Shown piece after piece: positions 1 through 6,538 of a DNA stretch of 8,244 nt (positions within the stretch are counted from its first letter, which is position 1; the number at the start of each line of letters is the position of its first letter). The DNA is from JACCXJ01 sp052387115 (lineage in GTDB: Bacteria > Pseudomonadota > Gammaproteobacteria > JACCXJ01). The DNA lies in the NCBI GenBank assembly GCA_052387115.1, contig JBQTJM010000215.1:1-8244 (forward strand), in the 5' to 3' direction. The notes beneath the pieces were generated by a model. It saw only the letters and a list, made by a program, of their open reading frames with translations, had not been told where the DNA came from and made no database searches. A program made the translations under genes and the position numbers.

Positions 1-11
1 GGGCTACGGGC

Positions 12-806
12 ATGAAGACGCTGCACGCGACGAATCGGCCGGCGTATTACCGCACCGTTTGGATCTCGGACGTCCACCTCGGCTTCTCGGGTTGCAAGGC
101 GGAGTTCCTCCTCGACTTCCTACACTCGACGCGCTGCGATCAGCTCTATCTGGTCGGCGACATCATCGATGTCTGGTGCATGAAAAAGCGACTCTATTGG
201 CCCCAAGAGCACAACAACGTGGTGCGGACACTGCTCGGTAAAGCCAAGCACGGCACGCGCGTCGTGTATGTACCCGGCAACCACGACGAGGTGTTCCGGG
301 ATTACGAGGGTCTGTCCTTCGGCAACCTCTCGATCCAGAACCGCGTGATCCACACCACGGCCGACGGCCGGCGTTTCCTGGTGACGCACGGCGATGAGTT
401 CGACGTCGTGGTGCAGTGCTCCAAGGCCGTGGCGCTGATCGGGACCAAAGCCTACGACTGGCTCCTGCGTCTGAACGGGGTGGTGAACCAGGTGCGAAGG
501 CGCTTCGGGTTCGGCTATTGGTCGCTGGCGGCCTTCATGAAACACAAGGTCAAGACTGCCGTGCAGTACATGTCGAGCTTCGAGTCGGCGGTGGCCTATG
601 AGGCGGCCCGCCAGCGGGTCGACGGGCTCATCTGCGGCCACATCCATCGCGCCGAGATCACCCACGTGAACGGGGTCTTGTATTGCAACAGCGGGGATTG
701 GGTGGAGAGCTGCACGGCGCTCGTCGAGCTTCATGACGGGACGCTCGAGCTGATCCACTGGTCCGACGCCTGTCACTCGCAGAAGCAGGTGCAGGCCGCG
801 GCTTAA
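12..806 (+). CDS. LpxH-like metallophosphoesterase (UDP-2,3-diacylglucosamine diphosphatase family)
   Basis: A 264-residue calcineurin-like phosphoesterase of the LpxH/COG2908 group, whose founding member cleaves UDP-2,3-diacylglucosamine to lipid X at the inner face of the membrane in lipid A synthesis. The dimetal site motifs appear in order: SDVHLG (D20, H22), GDIID (D50), GNHDE (N90, H91), THGDEFD (H126, D128) and GHIHRAE (H210, H212), followed by the family-typical GDWVESCTALVE near 228-239. There is no signal peptide or membrane segment; the region 160-185 is basic and could touch the membrane. Only 11 bases precede the ATG, so the ribosome site and any upstream partner cannot be judged. 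The glycosyltransferase starts 10 bases after the stop, suggesting co-transcription. It differs enough from classical LpxH that another phospholipid or nucleotide-lipid diphosphate could be the substrate. Fold and metal site are secure; the exact substrate is inference. Confidence 0.9.
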   Translation: MKTLHATNRPAYYRTVWISDVHLGFSGCKAEFLLDFLHSTRCDQLYLVGDIIDVWCMKKRLYWPQEHNNVVRTLLGKAKHGTRVVYVPGNHDEVFRDYEGLSFGNLSIQNRVIHTTADGRRFLVTHGDEFDVVVQCSKAVALIGTKAYDWLLRLNGVVNQVRRRFGFGYWSLAAFMKHKVKTAVQYMSSFESAVAYEAARQRVDGLICGHIHRAEITHVNGVLYCNSGDWVESCTALVELHDGTLELIHWSDACHSQKQVQAAA

Positions 807-816
807 TCCGAAGGGT

Positions 817-1851
817 TTGACCCCGACACGCATCGCCATCGCGACCGATGCCTGGCACCCCCAGGTCAACGGGGTCGTCACCACCTTGAAGCAGACGGCG
901 GCCGAGCTCGGGGCGCTCGGTTTCGAGGTCCTGGTCCTGAACCCGGGGCTGTTCCGTACCATCCCCTGCCCGAGCTACCCCTCGATCCCGCTCGCCATCG
1001 CCCCCCGGCGGGGGGTCGCGGCGCGCTTGCGCGAGTTTGCGCCCCATGCGGTCCATATCGCCACCGAGGGGCCGATCGGGCACGCCGTGCGGCGTTATTG
1101 TCTCAACGCCGGCCTGCGCTTCACCAGCTCCTACCATACCCAGTTCCCGGAATACCTGCGGCTGCGCTGGCCAGTGCCGGTAAGCTGGACCTATGCCTAC
1201 CTGCGGCGCTTCCACGGGAGCGCGCGCTTGACCTTGGCGCCGACCGTATCGTTCCGGGAACGGCTCGCGGCGCACGGGTTCCGCAACGTGGTGGTGTGGG
1301 CGCGCGGCGTCGATACCGGTCTGTTCCATCCGCGCGATAAAGGCTTTTTGGACGCCCCTCGCCCCATCGCCATGTATGTCGGAAGGGTTGCCATCGAGAA
1401 GAACCTGGAGGCGTTCCTGTCCCTGGATCTGCCGGGCAGCAAGTTCGTGGTCGGAGACGGGCCGGCCCGAGAGGCGCTCGCCCATCGTTATCCCGAGGCG
1501 CGCTTCGTCGGGTACCGGTATGGCGAGGACCTCGCCGCCTACCTGGCCGCGGCCGATGTGTTCGTGTTCCCGAGCCGCACCGATACCTTCGGACTGGTGT
1601 TGCTGGAGGCCATGGCCTCGGGCGTCCCGGTGGCGGCCTACCCGGTCCCCGGGCCGAGCGATGTGGTCATCCAGAACCGCACCGGCGTCTTGCACGAGGA
1701 CCTGCAGAGGGCGACCCTGGAGGCCCTCAAGCTCAACGGCGAGGGATGCATCGCCCACGCCCGCCGTTACTCGTGGCGCCGCTCCGCGGAGGCGTTCGCC
1801 ACCCTGATCGAGCCGGCGGGACCCTCGGCCACGTCCGCGCCCTTCGGGTAG
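817..1851 (+). CDS. Glycosyltransferase family 4 (GT-B fold), mannosyl/sulfoquinovosyltransferase-like
   Basis: A 344-residue GT4 glycosyltransferase. The N-terminal acceptor domain has the signature IATDAWHPQVNGVVTTL (residues 7-23) with the glycine loop at NGV. The C-terminal nucleotide-sugar domain has YVGRVAIEKNLEAF (187-200), GDGP (213-216) and DTFGLVLLEAMASGVPVAA (256-274). The usual EX7E pair is D256/E264 here, an acid-conserving change. Relatives include GDP-mannose-dependent alpha-mannosyltransferases (MgtA/PimB type) and SqdX, which glycosylate diacylglycerol or phosphatidylinositol lipids at the cytoplasmic membrane. The start is TTG at 817, because no ATG or GTG lies in frame between the upstream stop and the conserved N-terminus; an AAGGG lies only one base upstream, so initiation is probably weak or coupled to the gene before. 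Pairing with a lipid-diphosphate phosphoesterase suggests glycolipid synthesis. Sugar donor and acceptor cannot be read from the sequence. Confidence 0.9.
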   Translation: MTPTRIAIATDAWHPQVNGVVTTLKQTAAELGALGFEVLVLNPGLFRTIPCPSYPSIPLAIAPRRGVAARLREFAPHAVHIATEGPIGHAVRRYCLNAGLRFTSSYHTQFPEYLRLRWPVPVSWTYAYLRRFHGSARLTLAPTVSFRERLAAHGFRNVVVWARGVDTGLFHPRDKGFLDAPRPIAMYVGRVAIEKNLEAFLSLDLPGSKFVVGDGPAREALAHRYPEARFVGYRYGEDLAAYLAAADVFVFPSRTDTFGLVLLEAMASGVPVAAYPVPGPSDVVIQNRTGVLHEDLQRATLEALKLNGEGCIAHARRYSWRRSAEAFATLIEPAGPSATSAPFG

Positions 1852-1955
1852 ACTAGCTCGCCAGGCCCCGTCGGTCGCCGCTTGCGCGGTTCATCGCAGA
1901 GGCGCTGCCGGCGGCTCGGGCGCCACTCTCTTGGGGTCTCCCTGCGCACGGGCAC

Positions 1956-2756
1956 ATGCCGCTCTTCAATAACAAGACCACGATCCGCGCCCGCGCCCTC
2001 CTGTTAGGCGAGCGCCTGGACCTGAAGCCGCTTCGGAACGCCGAGCAGCTCGCCGCCCAGCCGCTTACCCTGCCCATCGCGGACCAGGGGTGCGTGGTGC
2101 TGTTTCGCTACGGCGCCGCCGTGCTCTTCGATGTCCCGCCGCTGCAGGAGGTCGCGTTCCTCGATCACGTGAAGTCGCTGCTGGCCGATCCCCTGCCGGA
2201 CCCCGAGATCGAGACCCTGGACCTCCACATCGCGCCCGACGCCAAGGACGGCTTCGAGCGCGATCAGCTCTACCTCCAGGACTTGGGCCTGGAACGCCTG
2301 CAGATCGTCGCCGACGTGCTCGCCAAGAGCGTGGTGCTGGCCGAGTACGAGCGTCGCGTGGCCGGCACGTTCGACCGCATCGAGCCCCTGGCCACGCGCC
2401 TGGAGCAGAGCGGCGGGGTCGGGTTTCGCGCCGGGGAGCTGATCCGGCATACCGGTCGCAACCTCCTGGTCATGCACCGCATGGTCGGGCGGGTCGAGGT
2501 CGGGGAGAAGCCCGATGCCCTGTGGGAACGGCCCGATCTCGAGCGCCTCTATCTACGGCTCGAGGACGAGTTCGAGCTGAAGGAACGCCAGTTGGCGCTG
2601 CACCGCAAGCTGGAGGTCATCGGCCACACCGTCGAGACCGTGCTCGATCTCCTGCAGTCGCGGCGCTCGCTGAGGGTCGAGTGGTACATTGTGGTGCTGA
2701 TCGTCGCCGAGATCTTCCTGAGTCTCTACGCGTTGTTCTGGCATGGGGTCCCCTGA
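1956..2756 (+). CDS. DUF155 / RMD1-YagE family protein with C-terminal membrane anchor
   Basis: A 266-residue protein of the DUF155 (COG1723) family, which includes yeast RMD1 and related mitochondrial proteins; its bacterial role is not established. The N-terminal half (about 10-90) has the family pattern of a short beta-rich region ending in VVLFRYGAAVLFDV. The middle and C-terminal half (about 100-235) is helical and charged, with likely coiled-coil stretches such as LERLYLRLEDEFELKERQL. One hydrophobic segment, WYIVVLIVAEIFLSLYALF (about 243-261), ends the protein, so it is predicted to be tail-anchored with the bulk in the cytoplasm. The ATG at 1956 is the first in frame and gives the expected family N-terminus; no strong ribosome site is visible. 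It lies 104 bases after the glycosyltransferase and 26 bases before the CYTH-CHAD gene, so it is probably in the same operon. Family assignment is confident; function is unknown. Confidence 0.85.
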   Translation: MPLFNNKTTIRARALLLGERLDLKPLRNAEQLAAQPLTLPIADQGCVVLFRYGAAVLFDVPPLQEVAFLDHVKSLLADPLPDPEIETLDLHIAPDAKDGFERDQLYLQDLGLERLQIVADVLAKSVVLAEYERRVAGTFDRIEPLATRLEQSGGVGFRAGELIRHTGRNLLVMHRMVGRVEVGEKPDALWERPDLERLYLRLEDEFELKERQLALHRKLEVIGHTVETVLDLLQSRRSLRVEWYIVVLIVAEIFLSLYALFWHGVP

Positions 2757-2782
2757 TCGGGGCGCCGCGCGCCGCGGTTGCG

Positions 2783-4438
2783 ATGACACGTTATACTTTC
2801 AAGCGTTTACCCGCAGCCGCCCGCCCGATCCACCCCGATATGGCCAGAGAGATCCGCTGTTACAGCGTCGCGGACCAGGGCGCCCTGGCGGCGTTGCGCG
2901 CCGCGCTCCGGGCCGCGGTCGGCGTCCGCTCGGCGCGCGTCCATGCCCTGTCCCGCACCTACTACGACACCCCCGATCGGCGCTTGTACCGTGCCGGGCG
3001 GGTGCTGGAGCTGATCGAGCGGCGCGGCGAGCGCAGCCTGCTCCTGCGAGCGCTGGGAAACGGCCGTGCGCTCGCGACCCAGGCCATCGCGGCGCCTCTG
3101 CGCTTCGCCAGGGACCTGCCCGAGGGGACCCTGCGGAAAACGCTGGCGGCCCTCGCGGGTCCGCGCGTGCTGCTCCCGGTGACGCGCGTGCGCTCGCGCG
3201 TCACGCCGCTCTCGGTGCTCGATAAACAAGGCCAGCTGGCGTTCATGCTCGAGCTCGACGAGGCGCGGCTGCGAAACGGCGCCCGGGTCGAAGAGCAGGC
3301 GCTGGGGTGCTGGGTGCGATTGGATGAGGGCGATGGGCCGCGCAAGCTGCGCGAGCGGGTCCAGGCGCTCATCGAGGACCATGAGGGGGTCGAGGATCCC
3401 GCCCGCGATCCGTTCGAGGCCGCGCTCGCGGCAGGCGCCGACCCGGCACCGGTGGATCTGGCGCGGCCCAAGGTGACCCTGGACCCGGCGATGCTCGGGA
3501 CCGCAGCGGTGGCCCGGGTCCTCGGGGCCTATTTCCATACCCTGGACGCTAACGAGAGCGGCGTCGTCGCCGACCTCGATATCGAGTTCCTGCACGATTT
3601 TCGCGTCGCGACCCGTTCCTCGCGCTCGATCCTGAATCGCATGCGCGAGGTGTTTCCCGAGCGCGAGCACGAAAAGGCGCGCGCGGACCTCGCCTGGCTC
3701 GGCAAGATCACGGGTCCCAAACGCGATCTCGATGTGTTTCTCGGCGATCTGGACGAGCACACGGCACGACTGCCGTCGCTGTGGCGTCCGCATCTCGATC
3801 CCTTGCGTGCCTATCTGGGCCGACAAGCGCGGGTCGAGCACGGGCGGTTGGTCGAGGTTTTGACCTCGGAACGCTATCGGGGCTTCAAGCGCGATTACCC
3901 GGCCTGGCTGGCACGGGCCGCCAGGCGCCGGGTACAGAATGGACCCGGGGCCGGCCGCGCCGCCGACCTCGCCAGCCGGGCGATCCGGCGCGCCTACCAC
4001 GCCCTCCTGAGCGAAGGCTTCGCGGTCATGGAAGACACGCCCGTCGAGGCCCTGCACGAGCTGCGCAAGACCGGCAAGAAGCTCCGTTATCTCCTCGAGG
4101 CCTTTCAGTCGCTGTACCGGGCCAATTCCGTGCGGCAGGTGGTCGGCGAGCTGAAACACCTGCAAGACTGTCTCGGGGCGATCGTGGACCGGGATGTCCA
4201 GCGCCGACTCCTGCGGCTTTTCGGCGATGCGCTCGCACTCCAGGACCAGGCCCCCGAGGAGACCGGCGTGGCCATGAAGATGCTCGAGGCGGTGCTGTGG
4301 GAGGAGGAGCAGGCCCACCGGGCAACGTTCGACGCGTCCTGGGAGCGCTTCGCCCGGCCACGTACCCGGCGGCTCTTCCGCACGCTCTTCGGGCCGGTCT
4401 CCGGCGCCGGCGGGGTCTATGGGGCGCGATCGATATAG
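2783..4438 (+). CDS. CYTH-CHAD two-domain protein, probable polyphosphate-binding
   Basis: A 551-residue protein with an N-terminal CYTH (triphosphate tunnel) domain at about 20-205 and a C-terminal CHAD helical domain at about 235-535. CYTH features include SRTYYDTPDRRLYRAGRVLEL (58-78) and FMLELDEARL (154-163), but the family's ExExK start is reduced to EIRCY (23-27), so triphosphatase activity is doubtful. CHAD features are FLHDFRVATRSSRSIL (269-284), ALHELRKTGKKLRYLLEAF (423-441) and LKHLQDCLG (457-465); the repeated His and Arg/Lys residues form the basic surface that binds polyphosphate in characterised CHAD proteins. It has no signal peptide or membrane segment and is probably cytoplasmic. 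Two starts are possible: ATG 2783, chosen because it lies closest to the preceding gene, and ATG 2840, which would put MAREI at the very start of the CYTH fold. Neither has a clear ribosome site. Domain calls are firm; activity is inferred. Confidence 0.9.
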   Translation: MTRYTFKRLPAAARPIHPDMAREIRCYSVADQGALAALRAALRAAVGVRSARVHALSRTYYDTPDRRLYRAGRVLELIERRGERSLLLRALGNGRALATQAIAAPLRFARDLPEGTLRKTLAALAGPRVLLPVTRVRSRVTPLSVLDKQGQLAFMLELDEARLRNGARVEEQALGCWVRLDEGDGPRKLRERVQALIEDHEGVEDPARDPFEAALAAGADPAPVDLARPKVTLDPAMLGTAAVARVLGAYFHTLDANESGVVADLDIEFLHDFRVATRSSRSILNRMREVFPEREHEKARADLAWLGKITGPKRDLDVFLGDLDEHTARLPSLWRPHLDPLRAYLGRQARVEHGRLVEVLTSERYRGFKRDYPAWLARAARRRVQNGPGAGRAADLASRAIRRAYHALLSEGFAVMEDTPVEALHELRKTGKKLRYLLEAFQSLYRANSVRQVVGELKHLQDCLGAIVDRDVQRRLLRLFGDALALQDQAPEETGVAMKMLEAVLWEEEQAHRATFDASWERFARPRTRRLFRTLFGPVSGAGGVYGARSI

Positions 4439-4495
4439 GACCGTGGGTTGCGGTGACGAATAAAGCGCATCATTGTGGCGGGCCTGGATTTGGCG

Positions 4496-4525
4496 TTGGG
4501 CCTACACGCAGCAACAGGCTACAAT
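4496..4525 (+). promoter_or_regulatory. Possible sigma70-type promoter for the small membrane protein pair
   Basis: TTGGGC at 4496-4501 and TACAAT at 4520-4525 are separated by 18 bases, a reasonable -35/-10 pair. It sits in the gap after the CYTH-CHAD stop and right before the ATG at 4532. Transcription would be expected to begin at about 4532-4533, so the message would be leaderless or nearly so. No Shine-Dalgarno sequence is visible before that ATG, which agrees with this. It is a pattern match only. Confidence 0.4.
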
Positions 4526-4531
4526 CGGCCC

Positions 4532-4772
4532 ATGTCGCAGGCAGAACGCATCAAAGAACTTCTTGGCTGGCTCAAGATTGTCTTTGCCGCACTGGTTGCC
4601 ATCGACGTATCGCTAATCGCTTGGTTGGCGCAAACTTCCGTTCCGCTGACGCCGTGTCGGTAGTGTTGGCTGTCATCGCCGTTGCGTGCATTACCGCCGG
4701 CATCGTGGGGGCCTTTCATTATTAAATTGGCACGCGGCTTTTCGCCGCATTGCAGAGTTGGAGGACCTCTAA
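4532..4772 (+). pseudogene. Small two-helix membrane protein gene, disrupted by two frameshifts
   Basis: An apparent 80-residue small membrane protein split over three frames. Frame one starts MSQAERIKELLGWLKIVFAA and runs 34 codons to LAQ. A one-base loss near 4631-4635 (CAAAC) moves reading to NFRSADAVSVVLAVIAV and on to FHY. A second one-base loss near 4720-4727 (TTAAATT) moves it to LNWHAAFRRIAELEDL and the stop at 4770-4772. Read this way the protein has a short amphipathic start, hydrophobic helices at about 13-33 and 40-64, and a charged tail ending in LEDL. I believe hypothetical proteins of this shape recur in Proteobacteria, but I cannot name the family. Continuous protein-like sequence in all three pieces argues that the gene was intact recently, or that the assembly has errors in A/T runs. 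Its base composition is visibly less GC-rich than its neighbours. Function unknown. Confidence 0.65.
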
Positions 4773-4861
4773 TGGTTTGGGCCCTAGTGATTGCGGTGGT
4801 CATCTTCATCGGCGGCATGCTCGTGGTCGCCTACGAGGCGACAACCGCAGGCGAGAAATAG
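4772..4861 (+). CDS. 29-residue single-helix membrane microprotein, translationally coupled
   Basis: A 29-residue ORF beginning MVWALVIAVVIFIGGMLVV and ending YEATTAGEK. Nearly the whole N-terminal two thirds (about 2-21) is one hydrophobic helix, followed by a short polar tail. The ATG shares its A with the stop of the preceding frameshifted gene (TAATG at 4770-4774). A GGAGG at 4760-4764 sits 7 bases upstream, the best ribosome site in this region. This arrangement suggests translational coupling and a paired function with the two-helix protein, perhaps as membrane partners. It ends 11 bases before the 3' end of the convergent PhoD gene. No family can be named with confidence; small membrane subunits and toxin-like peptides also look like this. 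Confidence 0.55.
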   Translation: MVWALVIAVVIFIGGMLVVAYEATTAGEK

Positions 4862-4872
4862 CGCCCCCGATC

Positions 4873-6450
4873 TCATCCCCGTAGCGCCCCCGCTTTGCCG
4901 TCCTCGACGACGAACGTCGCGAGGGTCGAGATCGGCGCCCCCGGCGTCTTCACGGTGTCCACGGCCTGCATTTCGACGACCGCGCGATCGCGCGACAGGG
5001 CGACGCGCGTGTAGCCGCGTCGCGTGCCGTCGGCGAGCTTCATGTGCGGGTTTTCGGGCAGGTCCGCGGCGATGCGCTCCGGCGGCCTGCCGTCGGAGCT
5101 GATGGAGGTGGTCACGAACTCCGTGGCCACGACCGGGGACCGGGGATCGTCGAAGTCGAGCTTGAGATCGGCGGCATAGAAGGCGTGGACATCGCCGCCC
5201 AGCACGATCGGGTTCGAGACGCGCCGCAGGGCGAGCGAGCGCAAGAGGCGCGAGCGGGCCGCGGGATAACCGTCCCAGCCGTCGGTCCAGAAGGACTGCC
5301 CGGGCCCGGGCGTCGGATCGATCCGGGCCATCAGGGTCTGCTGGGCGATGAGGTTCCAGCGGGTCCTGGAGCGGGCGAGGCCGTCGGTGAGCCAGCGTTC
5401 CTGCTCGGATCCGAGGAAACTGCGGTTCGGATCGCTGCGCTCCGCACACGCCTCTACGGTGTTGGAACCGCCCCGTCCCGGTTTGGGGCAGGCTTGATAG
5501 TCGCGATACTGGCGGCTATCGAGCAGATGGAATGCGCAGAGGCCCCCGAAGCCGATCCGCGCGTGGAGCCGCATATCGGGTCCCCTCGGGCGCGCGCTCG
5601 CGGGCAGGGGCATGTGCTCGTAATAGGCCCGGTAGGCGGCCGCCCGGCGAGCCAGGAATTGCTCGCGCGGTATTAGATCCTCGGAGCGGTCATTGGCATA
5701 GTCGTTGTCGACCTCGTGGTCATCCCAGATCACGACCCAGGGAAAGGCGGCGTGGGCCGCTTGCAGATCGAGATCGGAGCGGTACAGCGCGTAGCGGTTC
5801 CGGTAATCGCCGAGACTTACGGCCTCCGCACCCATGTGTGCGCGGACCGGGTGTTTTCCCCAAGAGCCCTCGTAGATGTAATCGCCGAGATGCACCACGA
5901 GGTCGAGCGCATCGCGGGCCATGTGCCGATAGGCCGTGTAATAGCCGTGCTCGTAGTGCTGGCACGAGGCGAAGGCGAAGCGCAGCGCTGGCTTCGCGTT
6001 ACCGCCGGCCGGTGTGGTGCGGGTCCGTCCGACCGGGCTCAGCTCCGAGCCTGCCTTGAATCGATACCAGTACCAGCGCTCCGGCGCCAATCCCGTGAGC
6101 TCGACGTGCACGGAATGGGCGTCCTCCGGTCTCGCCAAGGTGACGCCGCGCCGCGCGATGCGCCGAAAGCATTCGTCATGGGCCACTTCCCACGCCACCT
6201 CAATGGGGGCGCCCGTCCCGCCACCCCGGAGCGGGTCCGGTGCCAGGCGCGTCCACAGCACCACGCCGTTCTCCGTGGGATAGCCGGACGCGACGCCGAG
6301 CGCGAAGGGATAGCTTGCAAATCGTGGCTTACGCGGCGCGGCGCGGACGATCGGGCTCGCGAGGGCGAACGCGCCCGCGAGCGCCCCGGTCAGGAACGCG
6401 CGGCGGGTGCATGAAGGTTCGCCAGCGTCTCCGTTCGTCGTGCTAGCCAT
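4873..6450 (-). CDS. phoD: Alkaline phosphatase D (PhoD family), Tat-exported
   Basis: A 525-residue PhoD-type phosphatase/phosphodiesterase. The N-terminus has a Tat signal: TRRAFLTG (15-22) before a hydrophobic stretch and a likely cleavage after VRAA (about 35-38), so the enzyme should act outside the cytoplasm. A PhoD N-terminal domain follows (FALGVASGYPTENGVVLWTR, 49-68), then the metallophosphatase domain with FASCQ (160-164), LGDYIYEG (188-195), WDDHEVDNDYA (242-252), GGDVHAFY (418-425) and TEFVTTSISSDG (443-454). Characterised members use calcium and iron and hydrolyse phosphomono- and diesters. Length is usual for the family and no key motif is missing. The ATG at 6450 gives a complete Tat signal; an AGG lies about 10 bases upstream. 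It follows the GlpQ-type gene by 88 non-coding bases on the same strand, a natural sequence of diesterase then phosphatase. No Pho box is evident. Confidence 0.95.
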   Translation of the reverse strand: MASTTNGDAGEPSCTRRAFLTGALAGAFALASPIVRAAPRKPRFASYPFALGVASGYPTENGVVLWTRLAPDPLRGGGTGAPIEVAWEVAHDECFRRIARRGVTLARPEDAHSVHVELTGLAPERWYWYRFKAGSELSPVGRTRTTPAGGNAKPALRFAFASCQHYEHGYYTAYRHMARDALDLVVHLGDYIYEGSWGKHPVRAHMGAEAVSLGDYRNRYALYRSDLDLQAAHAAFPWVVIWDDHEVDNDYANDRSEDLIPREQFLARRAAAYRAYYEHMPLPASARPRGPDMRLHARIGFGGLCAFHLLDSRQYRDYQACPKPGRGGSNTVEACAERSDPNRSFLGSEQERWLTDGLARSRTRWNLIAQQTLMARIDPTPGPGQSFWTDGWDGYPAARSRLLRSLALRRVSNPIVLGGDVHAFYAADLKLDFDDPRSPVVATEFVTTSISSDGRPPERIAADLPENPHMKLADGTRRGYTRVALSRDRAVVEMQAVDTVKTPGAPISTLATFVVEDGKAGALRG

Positions 6451-6493
6451 GGCTTGCGCCTGGAGACTACCACGAAACGGCCTGCCCTTGTAG

Positions 6494-6515
6494 GCGCCGG
6501 TCGAAAACCGAGCGC
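6494..6515. other. Intergenic hairpin between the GlpQ-type gene and phoD
   Basis: GCGCCGGT pairs with ACCG-a-GCGC around a CGAAA loop, giving 8 base pairs with one bulged A. It lies downstream of the GlpQ-type stop and upstream of phoD on the minus strand. No T-run follows on either strand, so it does not look like a classic intrinsic terminator. It could set relative expression of the two genes through processing or mRNA stability, or be incidental in GC-rich DNA. Confidence 0.4.
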
Positions 6516-6523
6516 AACGGCGG

Positions 6524-6538
6524 CCAACCCACCCTACA
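6524..6538. repeat. Possible remnant of a GTAGGGTGGGTT-type intergenic repeat
   Basis: The minus strand reads TGTAGGGTGGGTTGG directly after the GlpQ-type stop codon. This resembles one arm of the GTAGGGTGGGTTA/TAACCCACC palindromic repeats that I recall from intergenic regions of many Gammaproteobacteria. The matching second arm is not seen, so if real it is a truncated copy. Confidence 0.3.

Noticed and set aside
658..1758. 366-codon minus-strand ORF opposite the glycosyltransferase
   Set aside because: GT4 motifs lie on the plus strand and the reverse reading shows no domain.
2090..2782. Upstream in-frame extension of the CYTH-CHAD protein
   Set aside because: It is an arginine-rich out-of-frame reading of the DUF155 gene; the real start is at 2783 or 2840.
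2778..2797. TTGCGA and TATACT as a promoter inside the CYTH-CHAD start region
   Set aside because: The spacer is only 8 bases, too short for a -35/-10 pair; TATACT alone is weak evidence, although it would suit the alternative start at 2840.
2807..4318. 503-codon minus-strand ORF opposite the CYTH-CHAD gene
   Set aside because: The plus strand carries clear CYTH and CHAD motifs throughout; the opposite frame is an open shadow typical of high-GC codon bias.
3781..4725. 314-codon ORF ending in a hydrophobic segment
   Set aside because: Most of it is out-of-frame CYTH-CHAD sequence; only its last 30 codons are protein-like, and they belong to the frameshifted small membrane gene.
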